The notes beneath the pieces are model-generated. The model saw nothing but the letters and a program-made list of their open reading frames with translations, had not been told where the DNA came from and did no database searches. From Datisca glomerata (Eukaryota; Streptophyta; Magnoliopsida; Cucurbitales; Datiscaceae), in the NCBI GenBank assembly GCA_003255025.1, contig QANY01013250.1:372001-436000 (forward strand): DNA of 64,000 bases, written 5' to 3'. Of the stretch, positions 48,484 through 59,352 are shown piece by piece. The translations under genes were made by a program, and so were the position numbers. The stretch's first letter is position 1. Every line of letters begins with the position of its first letter.

Positions 48484-50105
48484 GTCTTCTTTATGGACTC
48501 CATATACTGCTCTTACAAAACAGTAAATTCAGAAGGACTTCATCTGCCAAAATTGGCAAATGAAGTGGATGCATATATTTTCTTCCAACAGATCAAATAA
48601 ACGGAGGATAAAAAAAACTAGTGAAAATAAAGTACAAGAAAATGGATTGTCAATGTATTAAGGATGGACCATAAACCTGTGCCATTGGGCAATTTAATCA
48701 ATTATAATAGAGATTTATGTAATTATGTTTATTACTTATGTCGATCAACATATTCAAAGAAAGAACAAGAGTATTATAGTTGCTATAACTTCTAATTCAT
48801 AAAGTAAACAAAACCATATATAAAATTGATTCCAACCTCAACCATTTCTCTTCTAGCCTTCGTCAACAGACAAAGCACAAAGACACGGTAAGAAACAAAA
48901 ACTTGACAAAAAATAAAATTTGGTCTAGAAGTTAAGGAAAAAACATAAGCCATATCATTTTTTTTCCAAAATCATGACCCTATATAGTACCTTCAAAACC
49001 TTAACTTCAAAATTATGGTGGCGATAAGGCTAGGTAGTGTCGCACGACCCTTTCTAACTTCAGGACCCTGGATCTCTTTCTTAGAACGAAACAAAACGAG
49101 ACAATCTAAGGTATTAGAATACAATAACACAAAGATTGTATACACGAAAGATATAAGACTGAAGAGGGAGAGGTACCTTAAGGTTCCTTAGTGAATACAC
49201 AAATCATGACCCAAAGCACAAAGACACAGTAAGAAACAAAAACTTGACTCTGGTGAGACCATATTTCTATCAAAAAGAAGAAAAAGAAATTGTTATAAAA
49301 CAACCAGAGAATCAAAAACCCAATTGTGTAAAAACAAAACTTAATTTCAATCCCTTGAGTAAAAGTATTCTCAAACCTATAACAGATTAAGAAACATGCA
49401 GAGAAAAGGTTGAGATTCACGTTCTCTTCTTCAATGAAAAGAAGAGAATCAGAAACTTCTTCGACAAACCTAGCCCTAGTTCGCTCTTTGTTTTGAATGA
49501 GAGAGTGAGAGAGAAACTAATCGATGAGCTCTGCTCTCTCTTCTTCGATGAAGGCCTAACTCAAGGTTGTTTGTTTGAATTTTGTGAGGGAGAAGCTGTG
49601 AAAGAGAGTTTCTCCGTGTTATGTAATTTGAGAAGAATTGAGAGATATAGAAGGAACGGAGATTGTCTCTGAAAATCGAGAGGAATCGAAAGAGACTCAA
49701 GAAGCAACAAAGCTTCTCTCTGAAAATTGAGAAGAAGAGCTTCTGAGAGCTACAAGAGAGAGCATTCGATAGAGAATCTGTGACAGAGAACTGAAAGAGA
49801 GAGCTACAAGAGATATTCGAGAAGGAATGGAGCTTCTCGAGAAGAAAATGAGAGAGAAACGTGAAGAGGGTAGGGGTAGGGTTTGTAATTGATAGAGGTC
49901 TCGAGGGTATGTAGGAATGAAAAATATCTCTCTTGAGAGAAGACTGAAGAGGGAAGAGTTTGGGTGTGTAATCGAGAGCCTCTCTTCACTAAAACTCATT
50001 CCCACATTTGTTTCTGAAGTCTCACATCCTTTAAAATTCATCCCACTTAGTTTTTTAACTTTTAACAGAAATTTTTTATGGGGTTCATAAAGACTCTTGT
50101 TGTTT
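47369..50105. mobile_element. CACTA-like insertion inside the copia C reverse transcriptase
   Basis: The copia frame is intact up to CIYVKDTEN (near 50180) and resumes with DGYVIVCLHVDDML (near 47366), two motifs normally a few residues apart. The intruding sequence starts CACTACAAGAAATCAG at 47369, a CACTA-type terminus. The other end, near 50105, shows only a weak match on the minus strand (CAACAAGAGTC), so the right boundary and the 3-bp duplication are uncertain. Inside are an (AT)n run (48449-48481) and a long GAGA-rich tract (49480-49990). No transposase was recognised. Confidence 0.55.
48449..48481. repeat. (AT)n microsatellite
   Basis: About 16 AT repeats lie within the nested insertion. 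Confidence 0.9.
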
Positions 50106-51900
50106 CAAGTTTTTTATAGGAGGATACTATGAACCTTGTATTTAAATGTTATAGAATGTCATATTTATTGCAGTGCATTCTCTGTATCTTTAACATAGAT
50201 ACATTTATCACATTCATTGATTTTGAATCCAATTGACATCATGTGACTATCAAATTTCTCATGCCATTATTTTGATATTTGTTTCAAACCATACAATGAT
50301 TTGACTAATTTACAGACTTTCTTTCCTTACCTAGGAGCAGAAAAATCTTTCAGTTGTTCCATGTAGATTTCTTCATCTAGATCTCCATTTAAAAATGTTA
50401 TTTTCACATCCATTTGATGTACTTCAAGATTTCACAAAATTGCGATTGCAAGTACTATCCTAATGGAGTTTATTCTCGACACTGGAGAATACGTATCAAA
50501 ATAATCAAGACCTTCCTCCTATTTGTAGCCTTTAATTACAAGTCTAGCCTTATATTTATCAATTGATCCACCGGCTTTCATTTTCTGTTTGAAAATTCAC
50601 TTGGAACTCAAAAGTTTACGATGATAGATCCACTAATTTTCAAGTATGATTTTACGAAACTGAATCAATTTCACTCTTAATGGCCTCTTTCCAAAAAGGA
50701 CCTTCAATGGAGTTCACAGCTTCATTGAAAGTTCTTGGTTCACTTTCAATCATATAAGTCAAAAAATAAGGACCAAAATATTTTTCTGTCCCAACTCTTT
50801 ACTCCTTCTAGTTTCTATCTCGACTTATTCATCTTGGTCCAGACTATCTTCTTCATAAATAGTTTCAAGAAGTCTTTTTGAAGAGCTTGGCTCTTCCTTG
50901 AATTTGTAAGAAATACATGTTCAAACAATGATGCATTCATAGACTCCATTATCGTATTCTTTTGAACCTCAAGATGGCTAGATTCGTACTTAAGGAACTG
51001 ATATGCACTACTCTTATTTGCATAACCAATAAAAATACAATCAACATTGTTTTGTCATATTTTCATATTTTTTTATAAGTACCATCATCTTAACGGGGCA
51101 TCCCAATATTTGTAAGTATTTGTATGAATGTTTCCTACATTTTCATAACTCATATAGAGTCTTATCCTCTTTCATTTTTGGTATCTTATTCAAAAGATAG
51201 TTAGCCATCAAAATGGCTTCTCCCTACATGTTCTGAGTTAATCTAGAATTGATTAACAATGCATTCATCATTTCTTTCAGTGTACAGTTTTTACGCTCAG
51301 CAACACCATTAGATTTAGGTGAATAAGGTACTGTAGTTTCATGTATAATCCCATGTTAAGCATAAATCTCAATAAATGGTGATTCATACTCATCGCCCCT
51401 ATCACTTCTTAATACCTTAATTTTCTTATTGAGTTGATTCTCGACTCCATTTTTATAGAGTAAATTTTTTTATAGCTCCATCCTTGCTCTTTAGTAAGTA
51501 CACATCAGTATTTTGTACTATTATCAACAAAAGTAATAAAATACTTATTACCACCTCTTATTTCTCAATCTTTTCGACCTTGGTTCCGTAGGAGCAAGAA
51601 TAAAGATTGGAATATCAATCTCATCGATATCATCGATCTCATAAGTATCATACCAAATCCCATCAATCGAATCGCTTTTTCAAGAAATACGAGACATCTA
51701 AGTCAGTTTTAAATCACATATATCACTGTGAATTAAATTAATTGGTTCGATGTTTCTTTTAATATTTTAGAATGATGACCTCATTAATGTTGCCTCTACA
51801 AAAGTTCCACACTTGTGAGTGGAATCAATGTGAAATGTTGGTATATGATCCAAGTTAATTAATTTACACAAAGAATCATAATTAAGATGACCTAGTCTAC
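50106..51900 (-). pseudogene. copia C integrase and reverse transcriptase N-terminal part
   Basis: Minus strand, descending: pre-integrase HLGHLNYDSLCKLI (about 51890); integrase core [14 protein letters not shown] (about 51545) and its downstream part with SVKTVH-like and NRTCREKPF-like pieces; then DCIFIGYANKSSAYQFLKYE (about 51030). The reverse transcriptase follows, with EVHQMDVKITFLNGDLDEEI (about 50420), KLVKSLYGLKQ and SIGFKINECDKCIYVKDTEN (about 50200). Stops and small frame changes are frequent. It is interrupted by the insertion at 47369-50105. Confidence 0.75.
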
Positions 51901-51904
51901 CGTA

Positions 51905-52178
51905 TCATAAATTGAAAGACTCAAGCAAGTAAGCAGAAGAACTAGCTTTATTAATATTGGGTTTGACCAAAGTCATTACATTGAGTTTGAACATTCCATC
52001 ACTCATATAACCCTTACCAATATACATTCTGCTCTTAGACAAAATAATTTTATTTGACTCAAATATCATACGAAATCCATGGTTATTCAACAGTGAACCA
52101 GACACAAGGTTCTTCTGGATTTCAGGTACACATAATACATTGTTCAGAGTCAATTCCTTCCCAGAAGTCATCTTAAAC
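51905..52178 (-). pseudogene. copia C protease C-terminal fragment and pre-integrase
   Basis: This open piece reads MTSGKELTLNNVLCVPEIQK and NLVSGSLLNNHGFRMIFESN, the well-known copia protease ending and following segment. It is joined directly to the N-terminal half of gag, so the gag C-terminus, the zinc knuckle and the protease active site have been deleted. Confidence 0.75.
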
Positions 52179-53419
52179 ACCAAGTGAGCTATGAGAATCT
52201 CTTGAATGAGAAGTCAACTCTTGAATGAGAAAGCGGGAGACGATAAATTTCTTAGCCCATGCATCCTTAGTCTTGTACTTTCGTTCAAGAGATTCTCATA
52301 ACTCACTTGATGTTTTCTTACCAGAATAAACATTATACAAAGAATCAATAAGACCATTCATTATATATTTTCTATATAAATAATCATAATGTTTCCCGAC
52401 ATCAATAACATTGACCGTTTGAAAATCCTGCTCATCATCATTGAGCTTTGGGGCTTCTTCAATGAAGCATTTTGCCAGATTCAGCGTTGTGAGGTAGAAG
52501 AGGATATTTTGTTGTCACCTTTTGAAATTCAGACCGTTAAATTTCTCAGGTTTCTCTCCATGAGAAACAGGCATATGCAATTGTGTCATACAGGCTAAAA
52601 GGGCCACAGCAGAGTTTTGCACACCAGATTTTTCATTTGAGTCCCAACAGTAGGGTTCAGGCATTGGTTTTTCACCAGCATGGTTCGCTGCAAAAGTGTT
52701 GTTAGTTTTAGTTACCATATTTCCTCATCTGAAATATAAACCAGAAGTGTATCAACACTTTAAAAATTATGTTATTTTCTCGAGGGTGAAAATATGCTAA
52801 TTTTTTCATTATTTTCCAAAACAAACCAAATAGCACTTCTACAGATAACTGTTAAGGCAAACTGGTGTGGCTCTTAGACCCAATCGAGGACCAACCCTCT
52901 CAATAGTATTCAATTCTGAGGTAATTGGAGGGACGAGTCTACTTAAATTTCAATTTCTTAGACATAACTTCTTTGTATAGTTACTTCCAGTTTCAAAATT
53001 TTGGAGAATATTTAAAATAAAAATTTTAGGTTGAAAAAACCCAAATCAATGTCTCAAATAATTTTTGGACAATTTTTTAAAAACAAATTAATTTCCAAAA
53101 ATTAATCCTATAATGCAATAACTTATATAGAATTAACAATTAAGACTGTTGGAATTAGTGTATTGCATTATAAGATTAAATGAAAATAATTATCAACAAT
53201 TCTATAAATAGGTTACTTACAACAGGTAAACAAAGTTATTACAAAAAGTAATGTGAATAGTAGAATTACAAAATGTAAATAACTTTTTTACCAACGTCAA
53301 AACAATACAGACAATAACGAAATAATAAGAAATCAAACCGAGTCATATTTGCACAGTTTCCTTAAAATAGTTGCACCCCCTTACTTGTGGTACTAAGGTT
53401 AATAATAACATATGCTTCC
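52079..53419. repeat. Tandem duplication unit 1 (gag, leader, part of LTR)
   Basis: This 1341-bp unit is repeated at 53420-54760 with no net length change. It contains the protease junction, the gag N-terminal half, the leader and the first 273 bp (plus-strand order) of the LTR (53147-53419). The junction at 53419/53420 has TCC microhomology. Confidence 0.85.
52184..52718 (-). pseudogene. copia C gag, first copy
   Basis: It starts at ATG 52718 (MVTKTNNTFAANHAGEKPMP) and includes VSHGEKPEKFNGLNFKR, the conserved opening of this copia gag group. After a frame change it continues with YLTTLNLAKC..., YIMNGLIDSLYNVYSGKKT and WAKKFIVSRFLIQE down to about 52200. Its C-terminus and zinc knuckle are deleted. 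Confidence 0.75.
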
Positions 53420-54760
53420 ATGGTTATTCAGCAGTGAATCAGACACAAAGTTTTTCTAGATTTCAGGTACACATAGTACATTGTTCAGAGTCAATTCCTT
53501 CTCAGAAGTCATCTTCAACACCAAGTGAGCTATGAGAATCTCTTGAATGAGAAGTCATCTCTTGAATGAGAAATTGGGAGACCATAAATTTCTTAGCGCA
53601 TGCATCCTTAGTCTTGTACTTTCGTTCAAGAGATTCTCATAGCTCACTTGCTGTTTTCTTACCAGAATAAACATTATACAAAGAATCAGTAAGACCATTC
53701 ATTATATATTTTCTATATAAATAATCAGAATGTTTCCCGGCATCAATAACATTGACCGTTTGAAAATCCTGCTCATCATCATTAAGCTTTGGGGCTTCTT
53801 CAATGAAGCATTTTGCCAGATTCAGCGTTGTGAGGTAGAAGAGGATCTTTTGTTACCACCTTTTGAAATTGAGACCGTTAAATTTCTCAGGTTTCTCTCC
53901 ATGAGAAACATGCATAAGCAATTGTGTCTTACAGGCTAAAAGGGCCACATCAGGGTTTTGCACACCAGATTTGTCATTTGAGTCCCAATAGTAGGGTTCA
54001 GCCATTGGTTTTTCACCAGCATGGTTCGCTGCAACAATGTTGTTAGTTTTAGTTACCATATTTTCTCATCTGAAATATAAACCAGAAGTATATCAACACT
54101 TTAAAAATTATGTTATTTTCTCGAAGATGAAAATATGCTAATTTTTTCATTATTTTCCAAAACAAACCAAATAGCACTTCTACAAATAACTGTTAAGGCA
54201 AACTGGTATGGCTCTTAGACCCAATCGAGGACCAACCCTCTCAATATTATTCAATTCTGAGGTAATTGTAGGGACGAGTCTACTTAAATTTCAATTTCCT
54301 AGACATAACTTCTCTGTATAGTTACTTCCAGTTTCAAAATTTTGGAGAATATTTAAAATAAAAATTTTAGGTTGAAAAAACCCAAATCAATGTCTCAAAT
54401 AATTTTTGGACAATTTTTTAAAAACAAATTAATTTCCAAAAATTAATCCTATAATGCAATAACTTATATAGAATTAACAATTAAGACTGTTGGAATTAGT
54501 GTATTGCATTATAAGATTAAATGAAAATAATTATCAACAATTCTATAAATAGGTTACTTACAACAGGTAAACAAAGTTATTACAAAAAGTAATGTGAATA
54601 GTAGAATTACAAAATGTAAATAACTTTTTTACCAACGTCAAAACAATACAGACAATAACGAAATAATAAGAAATCAAACCGAGTCATATTTGCACAGTTT
54701 CCTTAAAATAGTTGCACCCCCTTACTTGTGGTACTAAGGTTAATAATGGCATATGTTTCC
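53420..54760. repeat. Tandem duplication unit 2
   Basis: Second 1341-bp copy of 52079-53419. The gag half differs from unit 1 by several percent, while the leader and LTR part (about 54330-54745 against 52990-53405) look identical by eye. The unit runs on into the complete LTR at 54488-55392. Confidence 0.85.
53525..54059 (-). pseudogene. copia C gag, second copy
   Basis: It starts at ATG 54059 (MVTKTNNIVAANHAGEKPMA) and repeats the first gag copy with substitutions such as PYYWDSNDKSGVQN against PYCWDSNEKSGVQN. It is broken in the same places and cut at the duplication junction. Confidence 0.75.
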
Positions 54761-55392
54761 TAAGATAAAACGATTTGAGGCAGCTGAAGAGCACCCGACT
54801 TCACCACCTTGATCGAACTGACTTGTCAGAATTCTACTAACAGAGTAACGACGAAAAACCAAGACTTGAACCGTAAAATGAAACCGTCGATGAAATCAGA
54901 AATAAACTAAACTAGATTGAACTGAAACCGAACTGGACCAAAAACCGAACCAAGAAAACTTGAAGAAAAATAAACAAAAGTGAAGAACAAATATTAAAAG
55001 TAAAAGAATCCTTGAAAACTTATTTGGTGTGTAAAATGAGGAGGGGAATTCCTCATTTTATAATACTCATGGAAGAGATGTATGATAAAAGGTATTTTAC
55101 CATTAAAATGCCATTTAATCAAAAAATTAAGTTCAACACGTTTTTTATTAATATTGCAAAAATAAAAAAATATTTGTGGGTCTTAATTTACAAGAATATT
55201 CCATATTTCATGACTTTTGGACTTCCCATTAGGAGGAAAATTAATTCTGGAGTAAAACACAATCCATTGACTCATTTAGAAGTGATCCATATAGTGAGAC
55301 TCTCTAGTCTTATCAAATTACCACATTTGATACTAGCATCTCAATATATACAACTACAACCTTTCCTCCCCTTCCAATGTGAGATTTCTACA
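54488..55392 (-). repeat. 5' LTR of copia C
   Basis: The repeat is 905 bp. On the plus strand it runs from TGTTGGAATTAGTGTATTGC to TGAGATTTCTACA. It matches 45006-45924, and its first 273 bp also match 53147-53419. The sequence next to it on the leader side does not resemble a Met-tRNA primer-binding site. Confidence 0.8.
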
Positions 55393-55560
55393 ATTTCCTC
55401 TTATTTTTCCACTCTCATTTAGCTCACTTTGGGAGAAAATTTCTCATTTATCCCAAAGCCAATTTTGACAAATTAATAGTTGGTTTTGATGTACTCACGG
55501 AAGATGACTCAAATATTCAAATATCTTACATTTTTACATAGTGAGCCCACCTAAATATTT
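55393..55560 (-). repeat. Extra internal copia C sequence beyond the 5' LTR
   Basis: This matches 45925-46100, the purine-rich tract and neighbouring 3' internal sequence (CTCATTTAGCTCACTTTGG, TTTTGATGTACT). It should not occur outside a 5' LTR, so a second element copy once adjoined here. Similarity ends near 55560. Confidence 0.75.
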
Positions 55561-56479
55561 TTTCAAAATTAGTTTACCTAATAATGATAATAAATAAGTA
55601 ATAAACCATAAAGATAAAACTAAAAGATATTGAAGAACCAACAAGATTTGAAATTAAATTAACAAATAAATGATACGAGGAGATCATCCAAGAAAAAAGG
55701 ATATACTGTTTGCTAAAATATTACAGCCAATTCTTCAGCCATTTTAACTATTTCAACGAATAATTAGAATATATAGAAACCCAACCTGTTGGTTGTGGAG
55801 ACGATTCTCACGTTCAAGTTCCTCAATTTCCTCCTAACATAAGAATATGATGAGGCAAAACGTGTGGAAATATCAATAGTGAGATAATTGGATAATCTGA
55901 GAAGGGAAGAAGAACAGAAGAAGAAGAGAAGAAGAAAAAGAATTGACAGTCTACCAACTGTCCTCTGTGATTAGTAATGTAAAATTTTGTTATAAACGTG
56001 ATTGGTGATGATAGATCTAAGTTGTCTTTTGAATTGCTTGAGAGTTGGTAAATGGTAAGGAATTAGGAAGTATGGAGAATGCAAGATAAGTTCAGTAGAA
56101 GAAAGGGAAGTTTTGTTGGCCAAGAAGGCGAAAGAAGTGTGAAACATTACTGCACCATTAAATGATTTAAATCTGAAACAGAGAAGTTTGATTAATTTAT
56201 TTGTTTAAATTGTTGTAGTTAGTGTTTGTTTTTCTTGGTCATTAGTCAGAGTTCTCACATGGTGAAGGATGGATTATTTTGATTAATTAATTCATGTGTA
56301 TTAATTTTGCTCTTTTTATTGTCTCATGTATACTTGAATGAAAAATTGATGTGTTATGTAATTCGTAACTTGTAGATATAGATAGAGATGACCCGAATGA
56401 TGATAATTTGAATATAGATAACTTAGATAGTTTGAAAATGGAAACGATGACTACGACAAAAAGAAGAGGAAAATGAGGG

Positions 56480-57340
56480 TTAACTTATCTCACTTCCTTG
56501 AAAATCGATAGAAAGAACTTTGAAAAGGTCATCACAACAAATTTTAAGGGACAAACTATAGGTGAGAATGTTGCCAAATTTAAATGTTTTATAGGAAGTT
56601 GTGCACGTTCAATTGCTCCAATAAGTTACAAGGATTGAGACCGCCATGTTCCAAAAGAGCTGAAGGAGAAGGTGTACGAAAGTATTGAGGTATTTGTACG
56701 TAACATAACTTATTTTTAGTTGATAATCACGATTCATAAATTTATTTATCTTCATTAATTTCTTTTGGTGTAGACGCAATATGTGATAGATCGAGCACTC
56801 AAGGATAATATTTTAATGAATGTTGGCGAAAGATGATGTGACTTTAAGTGTACCCTCGGTAGTAAATTTATTTTCTCTTATTTGGATGACCGCAAAAAGT
56901 TTAGGCATCCACTTATCAAGTATAACTTTATCAAGCAACCGCATTGGAATGAGTTTGTGAAATCTCGTCTTACTTTTAAATTTTTAGTAAAATTCTTTAC
57001 TCTGCTCTTTAGTTTCACGTTTATTTTTTAACTATAAATTTCGGTATAGTTACTATAAATTGTTTAACTACAGAGACTAAGAGAACAACAACAAATGAAC
57101 CAAGCGAAAAGTAAATATAACCATACAGTGCCTCGTAAAGGATACACAAAATTAGAGGAAGACTTGGTAAGGATTATTAACCTCTTAAGAACTTAATATT
57201 TATTTCTAAATTACTATGTATTTATTACTAACCATTATTGTTGCCTATAATAGCAAAAAGAAAAAGGTCATGACAAGCCAATAGATCAGACAACTTTGTG
57301 AAAGTGTGCCCGTAATGACAAAAAAAATAAAGATTCAAGG
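56480..57340 (+). pseudogene. CACTA Transposase_24-like (Ptta/En/Spm) gene remnant
   Basis: Plus-strand exonic pieces resemble the plant transposase family Ptta/En/Spm: KGQTIGENVAKFKCFIGSCA, SIAPISYKD followed by HVPKELKEKVYESIE (one Trp codon is now a stop), then after an intron TQYVIDRALKDNILMNVGER, RKKFRHPLIKYNFIKQPHWN, and after another RKGYTKLEEDL and QKEKGHDKPIDQTTL. Introns have GT-AG borders but stops occur in exons. This family accompanies the main CACTA transposase and is thought to bind subterminal repeats. Inactive. Confidence 0.65.
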
Positions 57341-57429
57341 ATGAGGCCGTTGAAGAAATGGTGAAAACAATTGTGAGTGTATTTAATTCATTCTACTTAA
57401 TTATTTTAAATTTAATATAATTATTTTAG

Positions 57430-57880
57430 AGTGAGTGGGTTGAGAATAGTAATGAGATCAAAGTTATCATTTTATGGATTGATTCAAAAGATTTGTGAGC
57501 TTAATTATCATACGTTTAGGCTTACGTTGTTTAAATATGAGTGTGTTAAGAATAGTAATGAGATCAAAGTTGATGATCTTAGATTTATATTAGTCAATCT
57601 TACGAGACGAGGTTACAAAAATGAGCATTTCATTTTGGCTTCGCAAGCAAAACAAGTTTTTATGTCGAAGATCCAAAAAATCAAACATGGTCAATTGTCT
57701 TATCTTCCACTCAAACCGAATATCATAAAAATATTGTTGATGGTGATTTAGGTGATAGATTATTAAATTATTGTTTGTTTGCGAAAGAGATGCCTTATGT
57801 TGAAACATTTGACGTAGATGGTGAAAACTAGATTACTTACGTTCGACCAAATGACGATGACACTGTGAGTATTGAATGTA
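57430..57880 (+). pseudogene. DUF4216-like CACTA gene remnant
   Basis: LRFILVNLTRRGYKNEHFIL and ASQAKQVF are followed, after loss of one base, by YVEDPKNQTWSIVLSSTQTE. This is the pattern of DUF4216, a domain in CACTA-encoded proteins (VNL.R.GY...FI.A.Q..QVFYV.DP...W.VVL). A stretch EMPYVETFDVDGEN follows. Part of the preceding sequence (GTGAGTGGGTTGAGAATAGT, 57431) recurs in altered form at 57541, suggesting a small internal duplication. Confidence 0.6.
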
Positions 57881-58379
57881 TTACAAGTAACTATGTTTTG
57901 TAGTAAGTATGATATTGATGTGTTTATAAATTATTTAACTTTATATGTTTTATCTTTTACTCAGGGTTAAACTAACAATTTATAATGCAACACATGAGCG
58001 GATAAACGAAATAGTAAATATCAAATCAACAAACATGTACGTATGATAATTTTCAATACTCTTTTACTTTACTTTATAAGTAAGTCAATTGATGGGTTAA
58101 ACCAACTTTATATTTTGCAGGGTTCAACAGCAAACTAGAATAACTATGGAGCAACTAGAATAACTAAATAAAAGTATTGAAAGTTCATTAGTTTCAAGGT
58201 TTTGTAATTAATTTTGTTCTTTATTTTTTCTAGTCTACAATGTTAGGAATTTTGACGATAATCATATTGTATGCAATGAAGAGTTATATTGTCTGCTAAG
58301 ATATTTGTGTCCTTTTTCTGTTTCGTTTATTGTGCAATTCTGATAGGTTGGCTTAATTATTGAGTAACTAAATTAAAAA

Positions 58380-58710
58380 AAAATATATAACAAAAAATGA
58401 CGGTTTGTATAGAGGTCGTCGTAAAAATAACTATACAAATGACGGTTTGTATAATTAAATTTAGAAAACACAAAAAGACGACGGTTGCTAGAGTAGCCCT
58501 CGTAAAAAATAATTTTACAACACGACGGTTTGTACATTAACCTTCATCGACGAACTACGAAACCAGCCATCATTTTTTGGAGTTTGAAGACGACGGTTGC
58601 TGGAGCAATCGTCATTTTAAGACACCTTTTAAGATGACAGGTGCTCACCCATGTCTTTTATTTTTAATGATGGAAATTTCCCGTCGTTAAAAATCAGTTT
58701 TGTAGTAGTG
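58380..58710 (-). repeat. CACTA right end with subterminal repeats
   Basis: Several units contain GACGGTTTGTA or GACGACGGTTGCT followed by CGTCGT/CGTCAT in the other orientation, ending in TTTTTAAAAATCAG-like sequence and GTAGTAGTG at 58710. This is the usual subterminal structure of a CACTA element. Confidence 0.75.
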
Positions 58711-58951
58711 AATAAAAATATGTTTACTCTAGCAAAAAAGAAGAAGAATATAAGTTTATTTTGGCAAAAAGAAGAAGAAGTTTACATGATACTCTCAAGC
58801 CTTGTGCATTTATCTATCTTTCCGAACACAAGAAAAGACCATCTCACATCCATTATCTGTTGAAGATATCAAGGTCACCTAAATTATCCTTAAGTACTTA
58901 ATATATGTGAACAATATTTTGTGTCAGGGAAACATAAGGGGTGATTTACCA

Positions 58952-59344
58952 TAGGGGTGAAAATTAATTTATTGAACCGAACCAAACCGAAATTGACATG
59001 TTCGGTCGATTATTTGTATGTGTTCGGTTCGGTTTGGTTCGAGAAGATGATAGGATCGAAGTTTCGGTTTGGTTCAAAATTTTGATGGCTTTCGAACCAA
59101 ACCGAAATATTTAATTCAAATTTTTCATATATAACTTCATATCAAACTGAACCGAGCTAAAACAAAACTTTGATTTTATATTTTTTTCAGTAATATCATT
59201 TAAAAATGATCTAAATTTTTTTGATTAATAACACCAAACTGAAAATCACAGTTTAGTTTGGTTCGATTTTATTGCTGAACCGAAATTTCAATTCCGTTCA
59301 ATTTTTCACCAAAAAACTGCCCGAACGAACTATAAACACCCTTA
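58952..59344. mobile_element. hAT-type MITE, GGTTCGGTT family, copy 2
   Basis: The 393-bp element starts TAGGGGTGAAAATTAATT and ends AAACACCCTTA. Flanking octamers are ATTTACCA (58944-58951) and ATTTATTA (59345-59352), six of eight identical. The interior aligns with 32080-32413, including the AAACTTYRATTTTATATTT and TTTTTAATTAATAACA-like portions between the GAACCGAACC blocks. Confidence 0.75.
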
Positions 59345-59352
59345 ATTTATTA

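Larger units (their letters stand above)
45006..55392 (-). mobile_element. Ty1/copia retrotransposon C
   Basis: The minus-strand element lies between related LTRs at 45006-45924 (3') and 54488-55392 (5'). It holds gag, protease, integrase and reverse transcriptase remains. Three rearrangements are visible: a CACTA-like insertion splitting the reverse transcriptase, loss of most of RNase H and of the gag C-terminus, and a 1341-bp tandem duplication at the gag-LTR end. Internal-type sequence continues beyond the right LTR (55393-55560), and the outer pentamers (AGAGC and ATTTC) do not match, so this is probably what is left of a longer LTR-internal-LTR-internal array. Confidence 0.8.
35591..58710. 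mobile_element. CACTA (En/Spm-type) locus with nested insertions
   Basis: The left end reads CACTACTACAAATTCAC and the right end reads CAGTTTTGTAGTAGTG, giving 12-bp inverted termini CACTACTACAAA. Both are flanked by AAT (35588-35590 and 58711-58713), the 3-bp duplication made by CACTA transposases. Both ends are followed inward by subterminal repeats containing AAATGACGG/CCGTCATTT. CACTA-related coding remains lie near the right end. Everything between about 36012 and 55560 is later copia insertion. The left and right subterminal arrays differ in sequence, so two separate solo ends of related elements remain possible. Confidence 0.5.

Noticed and set aside
49476..50041. Serine/leucine-rich minus-strand frames near 49.5-50.0 kb
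   Set aside because: The segment is a GAGA/TCTC-rich low-complexity tract inside the insertion. It may be a leader but shows no protein family signal.
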